Assembly: GCF_004295685.1 (NCBI RefSeq) | Contig: NZ_AP019368.1 | Span: 1,616,364 to 1,680,363 of the forward strand | DNA from: Fluviispira sanaruensis | Lineage (GTDB): Bacteria; Bdellovibrionota_B; Oligoflexia; Silvanigrellales; Silvanigrellaceae | Reading direction: 5' to 3' | Length of the DNA: 64,000 nucleotides | Shown: in pieces, positions 37,479-46,695 of the stretch | How positions within the stretch are numbered: the first letter of the stretch is position 1 | Layout of the letters: each line of letters begins with the position of its first letter | Notes under the pieces: model-generated | Told to the model about the DNA's origin: nothing | Databases searched by the model: none | Seen by the model: the letters and a program-made list of their open reading frames with translations, nothing else | Translations under genes and position numbers: made by a program

Positions 37479-38516
37479 TTACCACCAAAAATGGGTTTGA
37501 AATGGGCCAAATTTTGCTTTCGTAAATTCCTTTTTATCCTTAAAATTTTCAGGAATAGCAAATCCTTCTGGCCTATATTCTTTGAGGGGATATAATAATA
37601 CGCGATTTTTTTCTTTTTTTCTTGATAAACTGTGATTTACGTAGGCAGATATATCATATGCATCCTCAATTTTAAGAAGAGGATTTTCGTGCGTAGCACC
37701 ATTGGGCATATTCGTGTATAAAAAAGAAGTTAAGAGTGGAATCATATACATATGACCACCATCACTGTATGTATCATTTCCAGCAATAGGTGGAAAAATA
37801 TAACCTTCGCCCTTGTTAAAATTGGGTTTTTTAATTCCCAATCCTTCTTCGCCATGGCAGCTCGAACATTGAGTGCTATAAAGCCCTTTTCCTTTTACAG
37901 GATCTGCAGCCCTCTTGGGTAAATGAATATTATTATCCAATTTTGTAAAGTACATATTCATATTTGGAATTGTTTTACTTCCTAACCAATTTATATATGC
38001 GACAATTGCAACCATTTCTTTTGAATTATCTGGCATTTTTTGTGGATTTGTTCCGAGCATTCCTCGGATAATTGTTTCTATGGATTTCACAGTCATAGAT
38101 TTAATATCAAGCTGTGGAAATTCATTTTTACTATTTATCCAAGGGATTGAAAACTTTTTAGTTCCAGGTAAACCACTCGGCCCCGATTGATGGCAGTGTA
38201 CGCAGTCCAAATTATTTGCAGAAATTCTTAAATTATTATTTTGTGCATTTGGTCCGATCAATTGCGAAGTATTGGTTACGAGATTGATACCATAACGAAT
38301 ATTATCGCCTTCTTTACCCTTTGGAATATCATTTTTATTTGGTTCAACCCAGTTTTGTTTTTTCCGTTTCTCAATCTTTTCTATAAGTTTTTTTGCTTCA
38401 TCAACTTGGGTGATTTTTGTTCCGAGTGGGTATTTTTTTAAATCCCATGAATTTTGTGCAAAGCTTGCAGATGAGATTGCACATAAGAGGGCGCAAGATA
38501 TTTTGTATGCTTTCAT
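37479..38516 (-). CDS. Diheme c-type cytochrome, TsdA-like
   Basis: The periplasmic protein has a signal peptide (residues 1-20, cut after SFA) and two CxxCH heme sites, C105-C108-H109 and C217-C220-H221. The order of motifs, RYGxxLVTNTSQLIGPN then SANNLDCVHCH, resembles thiosulfate dehydrogenase TsdA. However, no other cysteine occurs in the mature chain, so the Cys axial ligand of characterised TsdA is lacking. Later Met and His residues (HMYMIPLL) could serve as ligands. It may be an electron carrier or an altered enzyme. It converges with the LRR gene at one base and has no partner oxidase nearby. Confidence 0.85.
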   Translation of the reverse strand: MKAYKISCALLCAISSASFAQNSWDLKKYPLGTKITQVDEAKKLIEKIEKRKKQNWVEPNKNDIPKGKEGDNIRYGINLVTNTSQLIGPNAQNNNLRISANNLDCVHCHQSGPSGLPGTKKFSIPWINSKNEFPQLDIKSMTVKSIETIIRGMLGTNPQKMPDNSKEMVAIVAYINWLGSKTIPNMNMYFTKLDNNIHLPKRAADPVKGKGLYSTQCSSCHGEEGLGIKKPNFNKGEGYIFPPIAGNDTYSDGGHMYMIPLLTSFLYTNMPNGATHENPLLKIEDAYDISAYVNHSLSRKKEKNRVLLYPLKEYRPEGFAIPENFKDKKEFTKAKFGPFQTHFWW

Positions 38517-38609
38517 AGAACATCCTATTTTTAAATATTTTATTTTAACAAAAAAGAAATATATTTAAAAGTTGGATATTTATAGTTCTTTTAATCAATA
38601 TTTTGACTC

Positions 38610-40499
38610 TTACGGAACAGGTAAACCATTTTGTTTCATAATATAGAGAGCATTTGTTGTAGGACAAGGTCCTTCTTTAATTAGATAGTCAAAAGCAAGT
38701 GCTTCTCCTTCAATATGTTCTCTAAAATGCATATTAATTAAACGTTTATCATTTTTATCGAGTTCCGTTAAAGCTAAATCATGGGTAGAGATAAAACCAA
38801 ATGAATTTTTTTCAAATAACGCATGTATTATATGCCAGCTACCAATATAACGTTCTTTGTTATTTGTTCCTCTAAATATTTCATCGATCAGGAAAAAACC
38901 AGGATTTTTATTATTATCATCGAGTGAATTTAAAATAAAATGTAACCGTTTCACTTCTGCATAGAAATAACTCGTGCCATCTGACAGTGAGTCGTCAATG
39001 CGAATTGCGCATAAGAGGCGAAAGGCTGGAAAAATAAACTTATCGGCAAAGACAGGAGCTCCCATATTTGCAAGGACAATATTTGTGCCAAGAGTTCTTA
39101 AAAAAGTACTTTTGCCTGCCATATTACTTCCAGTGAGCAACACGACAGGGGAATTTTTATTTAATTTGATTGAATTGCAAATCCGCTTATGAGTTGCAAT
39201 TAAAGGATGTCCTATATTTTCACATTCAATTTGTTGATCATTTGCCTGCTTTCTATCAAGCAAAGTGAGAAAACGGCTTTTAGGATTTTCACTCGCTAAG
39301 CGTGCAAAACTCGCAATGAGATCAAAATCAATTAATTCATTTTCCCATAATTCCAGTTTGGTTATAAATTTTTTAATTTTAAATTGTAAAATAAGGCAGA
39401 CAAGCGCATCAAAAGGGAGAAAAATATGTAAAGTCACCCAAAAAATAGGATTGCCGCGTAAAGAAACAATGTCGAGTAAAAAATTTAAAGACTTAATTTG
39501 TCTCTTAGCGCTTTTCTTTAAAAATGAAAAATTCAAATTATCTGCGATTGTTTCGTTATTATTTAAATTTGCTATTATCTCTTGAATTGTTTTAGATGAT
39601 TGAGAAACTTTCGCTGCTAAATTGGTTATAGGAGTAAAGATAAGAGTACCAAGAATAAGAAATCCTGTGTAGAGAAAAATTGGGTTTAAAAATGCTTCTG
39701 TATTGCCAGAAGATAAAAACTGTTTAAATGCAGGTAAAAGAATAATAAACCATGCAAAAATACTTACAAATGCGTAAACAATGCGAAATACGTTTGAAAA
39801 GATAGAGTATTCTTTTGATTCTTCGTTTTCATTTTCTTGTTTTTTTTCATTGAGTTTATAATAATTTTGCAAAAAGGACTCATTTAATCTCATGGCTTCA
39901 AAATGTCTTAAAAGTCTTGTTTTTGATTTTAGAAGTTGAGCTTTATTTGAGCGTTCTATGACCGTGTTCGTATCTTCAGGATGTATGCCTGAATCTAATA
40001 GAAGTGTAAAAAGCTTTTCAGAACCGTTTTGTGTCGAACAGGTATTTAACAAGGAATAAAGTTGTGTGTGAATATCAAGATCTGAAGAATAAACATGCGC
40101 GGCTGGAGTTTTTACGCATTCATCGTGCCAAGGTGATTTATGTAACGTTATGAAGGCAAAATCTCTTTGCAACCTTGCTTCCGAAAGATTGTAGCTTAAA
40201 GCAATTGCTTTCCATTTTTTTTGCCTAGCTTGAATAGCATTGTGAGCCCAAGATGTCATTAAGCAAAAGGATAGGAATAGTATAATGAGAATAAAAATCG
40301 TAGTCGAACTCGATTTTTGCGCATAATTTACGACAATTGCTAATAATGTGATGGTGCTTATAAGACGAAAGAGCGCGAATCGATTGTCTAAGGTTTTGAG
40401 TTTATTATAATAATTTAATGAGCGCTCTTGTGCGCGTAAAAAAGGTGATATTTTACCATAATATTTTATGTCATTAATTTTATGTAGATCTTCTTTCAT
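38610..40499 (-). CDS. Membrane-bound MutS-family ATPase
   Basis: Residues about 410-620 contain the MutS C-terminal ATPase domain: Walker A TGSNMAGKSTFLRT, the FAEVKRLHFIL helix, FLIDEIFRGTNNKER (Walker B) and FISTHD. Ahead of it are two pairs of predicted membrane helices (about 45-92 and 240-298) and a helical clamp-like region. The mismatch-recognition domain of MutS is absent. Such MutS-related membrane proteins are found in several phyla, and their function is not established. The longer frame begins with GTG at 40514; the ATG at 40499 has AGAG upstream. Sliding-clamp-like action on membrane-bound DNA is one speculation. Confidence 0.85.
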   Translation of the reverse strand: MKEDLHKINDIKYYGKISPFLRAQERSLNYYNKLKTLDNRFALFRLISTITLLAIVVNYAQKSSSTTIFILIILFLSFCLMTSWAHNAIQARQKKWKAIALSYNLSEARLQRDFAFITLHKSPWHDECVKTPAAHVYSSDLDIHTQLYSLLNTCSTQNGSEKLFTLLLDSGIHPEDTNTVIERSNKAQLLKSKTRLLRHFEAMRLNESFLQNYYKLNEKKQENENEESKEYSIFSNVFRIVYAFVSIFAWFIILLPAFKQFLSSGNTEAFLNPIFLYTGFLILGTLIFTPITNLAAKVSQSSKTIQEIIANLNNNETIADNLNFSFLKKSAKRQIKSLNFLLDIVSLRGNPIFWVTLHIFLPFDALVCLILQFKIKKFITKLELWENELIDFDLIASFARLASENPKSRFLTLLDRKQANDQQIECENIGHPLIATHKRICNSIKLNKNSPVVLLTGSNMAGKSTFLRTLGTNIVLANMGAPVFADKFIFPAFRLLCAIRIDDSLSDGTSYFYAEVKRLHFILNSLDDNNKNPGFFLIDEIFRGTNNKERYIGSWHIIHALFEKNSFGFISTHDLALTELDKNDKRLINMHFREHIEGEALAFDYLIKEGPCPTTNALYIMKQNGLPVP

Positions 40500-40732
40500 T
40501 GTCGGCTCTTTCACTCGGGAAAATTAAAAAAAATTAAACGATTCAACCTTTTGAAGCTTACAGAGAAATTATTGTAAGGACAACTCTGTAGTGCTTCAGT
40601 CGTTACTGATTAAAATTTAGACAGATAGAATTAAAGTGTCTAGTATATATACAGTATAAATGAAAAATTACCTTTAAAAGACAATATAAATATAGCTTTA
40701 TCAATGGCATAATTTTTGCTATATAAATAAGC

Positions 40733-40755
40733 ATAAGCTTAACTCCTAAGCTTAT
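40733..40755. promoter_or_regulatory. 9-bp inverted repeat before the lysozyme-like gene
   Basis: ATAAGCTTA pairs with TAAGCTTAT around a five-base loop, about 45 bp before the ATG. It is likely an operator or a 5' mRNA hairpin. No T run follows. Confidence 0.4.
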
Positions 40756-40798
40756 AAGCATTTATCACTCAGCTTTAAAACCTAATAAAGGATATTAA

Positions 40799-41269
40799 AT
40801 GAAATTGTTTTTTATTATTTTTTCGATTTTATTGAGTTTTTCTTCTTTAGCGATACCGTTAAAAAGAAAAGATATCAGAGCAAGTCGTCAGTTAACAAAA
40901 GAGCAGGTTGCCAATACATTGGAACGTGCTGGTTTTCCTCGTGAAATAGTGCCAGTTGTCACTTGTATTGCTGAATTTGAATCTAATTTTAATCCAAAAG
41001 CGATTAATAAGCACAACACGAATAACACAAAAGATCATGGTTTATTTCAAATCAATGATATTTGGATGGCAAAATGTAAAATGTCTGCAAAAGATTTGCA
41101 AAACCCATTCATGAATGCCAGATGTGCATTTAAAGTTTACCAGCAACAGGGATTGACTGCTTGGGTTACATATAAGAAATTTAAGAGAACTTGTCTCTCT
41201 TATCAAATTCCAAACTATAGCACAACTCATTTAGCTGACGTGATTGTGCAAAATAATCAGTTGATGTGA
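40799..41269 (+). CDS. Secreted c-type-lysozyme-like muramidase
   Basis: The 156-residue protein has a signal peptide (cut near SLA, residue 18). C56-x4-E61 in AEFESNFNPKAIN copies the hen-lysozyme spacing of C30 and catalytic E35. D79 in TKDHGLFQIN corresponds to D52, the C93 and C109 pair resembles C64/C80 or C76/C94, and GLTAWVTY...C132 resembles GMNAWVAW...C115. The c-type (GH22) family is mainly eukaryotic. An alternative is the IagB-type transglycosylase, which shares ESNFNP...GLMQIN, but the Cys pattern and AWVTY segment argue for the c-type. It has AAGGA before the ATG and a strong terminator after it. Confidence 0.8.
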   Translation: MKLFFIIFSILLSFSSLAIPLKRKDIRASRQLTKEQVANTLERAGFPREIVPVVTCIAEFESNFNPKAINKHNTNNTKDHGLFQINDIWMAKCKMSAKDLQNPFMNARCAFKVYQQQGLTAWVTYKKFKRTCLSYQIPNYSTTHLADVIVQNNQLM

Positions 41270-41314
41270 TAGAGAATATCTGACATCTGCTCTCTATTGT
41301 TTTAGAGTATTATT

Positions 41315-41352
41315 AAAGGAACGCGCTCAGGCGTGTTCCTTTATTTTTTTTT
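41315..41352 (+). terminator. Intrinsic terminator after the lysozyme-like gene
   Basis: A 12-bp stem (AAAGGAACGCGC with GCGTGTTCCTTT, one G-T pair) closes a TCAG loop and is followed by a T-rich tail. It separates the lysozyme-like gene from the small membrane protein gene. Confidence 0.92.
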
Positions 41353-41364
41353 ATGGAGAAAAAA

Positions 41365-41724
41365 ATGCAAAAAAATATTTCTTCAATTTTAGCAGGAATA
41401 TTTAGTTTTATAGCACTCGTTATAGGTGTATTAAAATTATTTCCCCATTTTCAAAAAGGCTCTCCCGACCAAACGTGGATTTTTTTAATAATCACAGTTT
41501 GTCCTTTAATGGCTTTAATTTATTCAATCGCGGGAACCGATGAATATTCTAAGTCGGTTTCACCCAATGCTTATGCACTTGTATTGACTTTACCCAGTAT
41601 TGTGGCTGCTCTTTATCTTCATCTGTGGGTCAGTGTGTTTTGTATGCTGCTCGTCGCAGTTTTTTCATTAAAAGAATTACTAAAGAATGACAATGAAAGT
41701 AATGGTAACAAGCATCACCATTAA
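41365..41724 (+). CDS. Small integral membrane protein of unknown function
   Basis: GGAG six bases before the ATG at 41365 sets a 119-residue start; the ATG at 41353 overlaps this ribosome site. Three to four hydrophobic segments are visible (about 4-25, 40-60, 67-102), and the short C-terminal tail is charged and ends in three histidines. No family is recognised. It precedes an HDOD gene by 18 bp on the same strand and may share its transcript. Confidence 0.65.
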   Translation: MQKNISSILAGIFSFIALVIGVLKLFPHFQKGSPDQTWIFLIITVCPLMALIYSIAGTDEYSKSVSPNAYALVLTLPSIVAALYLHLWVSVFCMLLVAVFSLKELLKNDNESNGNKHHH

Positions 41725-41742
41725 TTAGGAAAGACCATTCAT

Positions 41743-42591
41743 ATGAAAATGCATCTTCCTGAAGGTTTTAAGCTCCCTGCAATGCCTCAAATAGCAAGAG
41801 AATGTCTGGTTTATTTGTATAATCCTAATGCCGATACAGGTGTTCTTTCAAAGTCATTAGCAAGGGATATTGGAATTTCAGCAAGTATTTTAAAACTCGC
41901 AAATTCATCGCAATTTCTATTAGGAAAAGGCGCGCCAACCAGCGATTTAAACACAGCCATCCTGAGAATTGGCCATGACAGTTTAAGACAACTTATGATT
42001 TTGCATGCTCTTGAAGAAACTTTTGTCTTTAAAGACTCCATGTTTTTTGATTTTAAGAGTTTTACGAAGCATTGCTCATTTGTAAGTTTATTATGTACAG
42101 ATTTTGCAAAAAAGATAAGTCCAGATTCGATTGCTGATATCCAAATGGCAGGTCTAATGCATGATGTAGGATTGGCAATAATGGGAAGTTTATTTCATGA
42201 AAATTTAACAATGATGGTAAAGTTTTGCTTTGAAAATAAAATTGATTTTGCAGCTGCAGAATCGCAATTAGGGCTTGAATCACACTCAAAGCTTGGAGCA
42301 AGAGCACTTGCAACCTGGGAAATTCCTGACCGTGTCAAGCTTATAGTGAGTTTACATGATTCGAGAAAGTCGGAAGATAGAAAAGATCTTGAAGCAGAGA
42401 CAGCAAAATTACTTGATATCTTGATTTTATCTGACATTCTTGCGCACAGTTATGGTTTTGGTTTTAAAGAATATAAACGTGACACTCGTATTGAACTTTC
42501 CATGCTAAAGAGAATGGGACTCACAGCCGATGATGTGAAAGAAATAGTGAAATCTGCATTAGAAACGGAAGCTGCATTGCACTCTTCTTAA
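41743..42591 (+). CDS. HDOD domain signalling protein
   Basis: The 282-residue protein is almost entirely one HDOD domain, a degenerate HD-like fold that lacks phosphodiesterase metal residues and acts in regulatory protein contacts. Features are the LPAMPQIARECL opening, SASILKLANSSQFL, and LMHDVGLAIMGSLF, where HD is only partly kept, then HSKLGARALATWEIPD. A CheR gene follows by 19 bp, so it may couple to chemotaxis or a related two-component branch. A paralogue lies at 52824. Confidence 0.88.
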   Translation: MKMHLPEGFKLPAMPQIARECLVYLYNPNADTGVLSKSLARDIGISASILKLANSSQFLLGKGAPTSDLNTAILRIGHDSLRQLMILHALEETFVFKDSMFFDFKSFTKHCSFVSLLCTDFAKKISPDSIADIQMAGLMHDVGLAIMGSLFHENLTMMVKFCFENKIDFAAAESQLGLESHSKLGARALATWEIPDRVKLIVSLHDSRKSEDRKDLEAETAKLLDILILSDILAHSYGFGFKEYKRDTRIELSMLKRMGLTADDVKEIVKSALETEAALHSS

Positions 42592-42610
42592 CACAAAAGG
42601 AAACTGAGCT

Positions 42611-43414
42611 ATGGGTGTTAATTCGTTTACTCCTGAAGAAAGAGAACAGATATATGCCATGGCAGAAAATATGACTGGAAACTGTCAGCAAGGTTCTTAT
42701 AGACGAGATATTATTATCTCGAATATTTTGCGAAGAGTCCAAGTAAAAAAAGCTGAAAATTTACAAGCATATTTACAAGCAGCCATAGCAAATGATGAAG
42801 AGTTTGCTCAACTCCTAAGTGCTTTTACCATTCACACAACAGAGTGGTTCCGCGAACTTCCGCATTATAAAAAATTTGAAACAATACTGTCTGAAAGATT
42901 TAAAGGAATTAAAAAATTTAGGATGCAATCAGGCGGATGCTCAACAGGTGAAGAAGTCTATTCATTTAGCATCGTGCTCGAATCTTTTAGAAATTTACAT
43001 CCTGGTTTTGATTTTGAATTTCAAGCTTTTGATATTGATCCCGTTTCTGTTAATTTAGCTAAAAAAGCTATTTATCCGATGAAAGATTTTAATAAAATTC
43101 CAGCAAATTATCAAAATTTAGTGAAAAAAATTGCTAATGAAGATAGTTTTGCTCCCGATGCAAATATTAAAGCTAAAACCCGTTTCTTTACCGATAATTT
43201 AGTAAAGTTACAAAGTCTGCCTCCATCGTTCGAAGCAGTTGTCTGCCGGAATGTTCTTATTTATTTTACTCCAGATAAAGTAAAAGAAATAATTGGTAAA
43301 CTTGTTGAGAGGCTTGTTAAAGGCGGAGTATTAATCATTGGACACAGTGACAGCGTAGATGCAAAGGCATTTAACTTAAAATCACTTGGTAACTCAATGT
43401 TTGAAAAACTTTAA
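42611..43414 (+). CDS. CheR-type chemotaxis protein methyltransferase
   Basis: The 267-residue protein has the short N-terminal all-helical CheR domain (FTIHTTEWFRE) and the SAM-binding domain: SGGCSTGEEVYSFSI (motif I), DIDPVSVNLAK and CRNVLIYFT, as in CheR. The family methylates receptor glutamates in the cytoplasmic adaptation helices. The start has AAGGA at good distance. No cheB, cheA or receptor gene is close, so it pairs with the HDOD gene only. It ends 3 bp from the convergent ndh. Confidence 0.92.
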   Translation: MGVNSFTPEEREQIYAMAENMTGNCQQGSYRRDIIISNILRRVQVKKAENLQAYLQAAIANDEEFAQLLSAFTIHTTEWFRELPHYKKFETILSERFKGIKKFRMQSGGCSTGEEVYSFSIVLESFRNLHPGFDFEFQAFDIDPVSVNLAKKAIYPMKDFNKIPANYQNLVKKIANEDSFAPDANIKAKTRFFTDNLVKLQSLPPSFEAVVCRNVLIYFTPDKVKEIIGKLVERLVKGGVLIIGHSDSVDAKAFNLKSLGNSMFEKL

Positions 43415-43417
43415 AAC

Positions 43418-44692
43418 TTAATTATCGTGGTTTTTCCATTCTTGTTTCGTTATCAAGCGAGCCCCTCTGCCAAAAGTAATATATGACCAGAGCCATTGAA
43501 AAAATACAAAAACTTTATTGCGAAAGCCAACTAAATATAAAATATGAATAAATAACCATGCAATCCATGCAATTTTTCCATGCGCCTTATAACCAGAAAA
43601 CTCTGAAATAGCACGTCCTCTGCCGATAGTAGCCATCTGTCCCTTATCAAAATATGAAAATGCTAAGAGTTCTTTTCCTTCACAGCTTCTCATTATATTT
43701 TTGGCAGTGTGAATCCCTTGCTGAATAGCGACTGGTGCAAGGCCAGGAAGGGGGCGTTGATCTTTGCCAAGGACACTTGCTTGGTCACCGAGCACAAATA
43801 CATTTTTGTGCTCAGGTAAATGCAAAAATGGGGTGACAATAACTCTGCCCGCTCTATCTAACTCACAGCCAAGCAGAGCCCCAGTAGAGGATGGCTGTAC
43901 GCCCGCAGCCCAAATAACTGTTCTTGATGGAATAAACTCTTTGCCTATGTGCACGCCTTGGCTGTCAATTGAGCTCACTCGCGTGCCTGTTTTAACTGTC
44001 ACACCGATACTTACAAGATCTTTTTTGGCTTGTTCTGAAAGATCTGGAGAAAAACTTGCGAGAATTCGCTCTCCTGCTTCAATTAAGATGATACTCGTGC
44101 TTTTTAAATCAATATTTTTAAACTCTTTATTTAACGTATAGTGTGCCATTTCTGAAAGAGAGCCTGCGAGTTCAACTCCAGTTGGCCCTCCCCCAACCAC
44201 GATAAAAGTGAGATATTCTCTTATCTTTTTGGGATCACTTTCTCTTTCTGCAAGTTCAAAGGCTGTAAGTACTCTTCTTCGGATTTCAGTTGCTTGCTCA
44301 ATGCTTTTTAAACCCGGAGCGAATTCTTCCCATTCATCTTTACCAAAATAACTGTGAGTTGCGCCACACGCGAGGATAAGGTAATCGTATTTATATTCTT
44401 TGAATTCTGTTTTAACTTTTTGATTTTGTAAATTAATTTTTGTTACGTTGCCTAATGTGACATTTATATTTACACATTTTGCCAAAATTGATCGAATAGG
44501 GGAAGCGATTTCTGCAGGGCTCAATCCTGCCATAGCGACTTGATATAATAAAGGTTGAAATAAATGATAATTTTTTTTATCTAATAAAGTCACTTGAATT
44601 TCTTTATATTTTCCAAGCTGTTTAGCTGCATTAATTCCAGCAAAACCAGCTCCTACAATTACAATATGTGCAGATGTCATTTTATTATTCAT
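43418..44692 (-). CDS. ndh: Type II NADH:quinone oxidoreductase
   Basis: This monotopic FAD flavoprotein passes electrons from NADH to quinone without pumping protons. The FAD site is IVIVGAGFAGINAAKQLG (residue 10), the NADH site VGGGPTGVELAGSLSE (near 165), and VFVLGDQASV binds the flavin late in the sequence. The C-terminus has hydrophobic, aromatic stretches (AWIAWLFIHILYLVGF) for membrane association. At 424 residues it is standard. With menD in the window it fits a menaquinone respiratory chain. It diverges from tdk. Confidence 0.92.
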   Translation of the reverse strand: MNNKMTSAHIVIVGAGFAGINAAKQLGKYKEIQVTLLDKKNYHLFQPLLYQVAMAGLSPAEIASPIRSILAKCVNINVTLGNVTKINLQNQKVKTEFKEYKYDYLILACGATHSYFGKDEWEEFAPGLKSIEQATEIRRRVLTAFELAERESDPKKIREYLTFIVVGGGPTGVELAGSLSEMAHYTLNKEFKNIDLKSTSIILIEAGERILASFSPDLSEQAKKDLVSIGVTVKTGTRVSSIDSQGVHIGKEFIPSRTVIWAAGVQPSSTGALLGCELDRAGRVIVTPFLHLPEHKNVFVLGDQASVLGKDQRPLPGLAPVAIQQGIHTAKNIMRSCEGKELLAFSYFDKGQMATIGRGRAISEFSGYKAHGKIAWIAWLFIHILYLVGFRNKVFVFFQWLWSYITFGRGARLITKQEWKNHDN

Positions 44693-44820
44693 AAGATCCT
44701 CATATCTATTAATATAACCACAAAAAATAATATCTTTAAATCATGTAAAGTTGCAAATACTGTTATTTTATAATAGCCCAAGCAAGGCGCAAACAATTGG
44801 CTATGGGAGAGGAGTGTGCT

Positions 44821-45378
44821 GTGGCTCATAAAATATCTGGGGCAACTGTCGAAGTTATTTGTGGTTGTATGTTTAGTGGAAAAACAGAAGAACTGATCCG
44901 TGTTTTAAAAAGAGCAACAATTGCTAAGCAACGAATACTCGTTTTCAAACATTCATCTGATATCAGATATTCTGATGAAAGCATTTGCAGTCACAATGGA
45001 GTTAAAATTCCATCCATTCTTATTCAAAATACAGCAGAAATATTTAATTATAATTTAGATAACATTGATGTTGTGGGAATTGATGAAGCTCAATTTTTTA
45101 CTGACGAAATCTTAGCCGATGTAGAAAAAATACTTGAAAAGGGTATCAGAGTTGTTATTGCTGGCTTAGATATGGATTTTAGAAAAAGACCATTTGGAAA
45201 AATGCCTGAATTATTAGCAATGGCAAACAAGGTGACAAAGTTATCGGCAATTTGTTCTGTTTGTGCAGAAGATGCTCAGTACACCCAAAGACTGTTTCCT
45301 TCAGAAGAAACTGTTTTTGTGGGAGCCATTGAAAGCTATGAACCGCGTTGCCGTAAACATCACAGCATTTTTAAATAG
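44821..45378 (+). CDS. tdk: Thymidine kinase
   Basis: The class II enzyme phosphorylates thymidine. The P-loop is GCMFSGKTEEL, then GIDEAQFF (Walker B-like) and the lasso region with the zinc site: CSVC near residue 143 and a late CRKHH. The longest frame starts at TTG 44797, but GGAG eight bases before a GTG at 44821 gives a 185-residue protein of normal length. An ATG at 44803 is also possible. It converges with thrC at 21 bp. Confidence 0.93.
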   Translation: MAHKISGATVEVICGCMFSGKTEELIRVLKRATIAKQRILVFKHSSDIRYSDESICSHNGVKIPSILIQNTAEIFNYNLDNIDVVGIDEAQFFTDEILADVEKILEKGIRVVIAGLDMDFRKRPFGKMPELLAMANKVTKLSAICSVCAEDAQYTQRLFPSEETVFVGAIESYEPRCRKHHSIFK

Positions 45379-45399
45379 AGAAAGTTTTCAAAAATAAAG

Positions 45400-46683
45400 T
45401 TAAATTTTAAAATATTTTTTAGCAATTTTCTCTATATCACTCAATTCAGCTTTTACATCCCAATACATAGTTTCTCTCATCAACAGAGTTTGCATCTGTT
45501 CAGGAATAGCTATGTTTTCTTGAATAATCGGTTCTATAATATCATCAAATTTACATGGATCCGCTGTTGAAACCACGATCCAACTTTCAGTGCACTTGCT
45601 TTTTCTCACAAAAAAACCTGTAGCAGTGTGTGGACATATTATTTTTTTATATTTGTTATAAAAATATGCGATTGTCTGCCTAATTTCTGCATTAGTTACA
45701 CTTATTGATGTAACATTTTTATCGAAGATGGAATGATCATGAAATAATTGTGAAAGTCGTTCAAAATTACTTGGATTGCCTACATCCATAGCATTAGCAA
45801 GGGTCAGAACACTTTTGCGTGGGCTAAACACACCTGATTCAAGATAGTCATTTATGACTCTATTTTCATTGGTGGCTAAAGAGATTTCGCGAATTGGAAA
45901 ACCCATTTCCTTTGCCCAATAAGCTGCTGTGGCATTGCCGAGGTTTCCTGTCGGTATGATATAGCCGGGCGAAGTCTTATTTTTGTTAAAGAAAACAAAG
46001 CTTGTATATGCATAATAGATCATTTGTGGAAGAAGCCTACCAATATTTATGCTATTTGCACTGCTCATATTCATAACATCTTGCCACCAATTTTCATTAA
46101 AAGCTTGTTTCACGAGACGTTGGCAGTCATCGAATGTTCCATGGACTGCAAGAGATAAAATATTTTGTCCCCAACAAGTGATTTGTTTTTCTTGTTTTTC
46201 AGATATTTTTCCTTTTGGATAAAGAACTATGACTCGAGTATTTTCCTTATTATAAAATGCACTTGCGACTGCAGACCCTGTATCGCCAGAAGTTGCAACC
46301 ATAATCGTCGATTTATTTTTGTGCGAAATTTTATTTAAGCATTCTGCTAAAAAACGTGCCCCAAAGTCTTTAAAAGATAGGGTAGGGCCTTTACATAAAT
46401 CGAGCATTAGCGTGTTGCTATCGATTGTTTCTATTTTTACTGGAAATATGAATGCATTTTCACATATTTCCCTTAGGTTCTTATCAAGAATATCTTCCTT
46501 AAAAAAGTTCTGTAAAAGCCTTTCGGCAAAATCAATATAAGACATTTGCATATTATAATCAGTTAAATTTACTTTCGGAAAATATTCTGGAATAAATAAT
46601 CCGCCATCTTCTGCTAATCCCTTCTGCAAAGCTTCTGTTAAAGAATAAAGTTTATTTTTATTGCGAGTGCTAATATAGTGCAT
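45400..46683 (-). CDS. thrC: Threonine synthase
   Basis: The PLP enzyme converts O-phosphohomoserine to threonine. The opening (YISTRNKNKLYSLTEALQKGLAEDGGLFIP) is typical, PLP lysine is in LSFKDFGARF, and phosphate-binding residues are in VATSGDTGSAVASAFY and TGNLGNATAAYWAKEMG. At 427 residues it matches the gammaproteobacterial-type form. It is the last gene of thrABC, 12 bp after thrB, with AAGGA before the ATG. Confidence 0.96.
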   Translation of the reverse strand: MHYISTRNKNKLYSLTEALQKGLAEDGGLFIPEYFPKVNLTDYNMQMSYIDFAERLLQNFFKEDILDKNLREICENAFIFPVKIETIDSNTLMLDLCKGPTLSFKDFGARFLAECLNKISHKNKSTIMVATSGDTGSAVASAFYNKENTRVIVLYPKGKISEKQEKQITCWGQNILSLAVHGTFDDCQRLVKQAFNENWWQDVMNMSSANSINIGRLLPQMIYYAYTSFVFFNKNKTSPGYIIPTGNLGNATAAYWAKEMGFPIREISLATNENRVINDYLESGVFSPRKSVLTLANAMDVGNPSNFERLSQLFHDHSIFDKNVTSISVTNAEIRQTIAYFYNKYKKIICPHTATGFFVRKSKCTESWIVVSTADPCKFDDIIEPIIQENIAIPEQMQTLLMRETMYWDVKAELSDIEKIAKKYFKI

Positions 46684-46695
46684 AATGATTAATCC

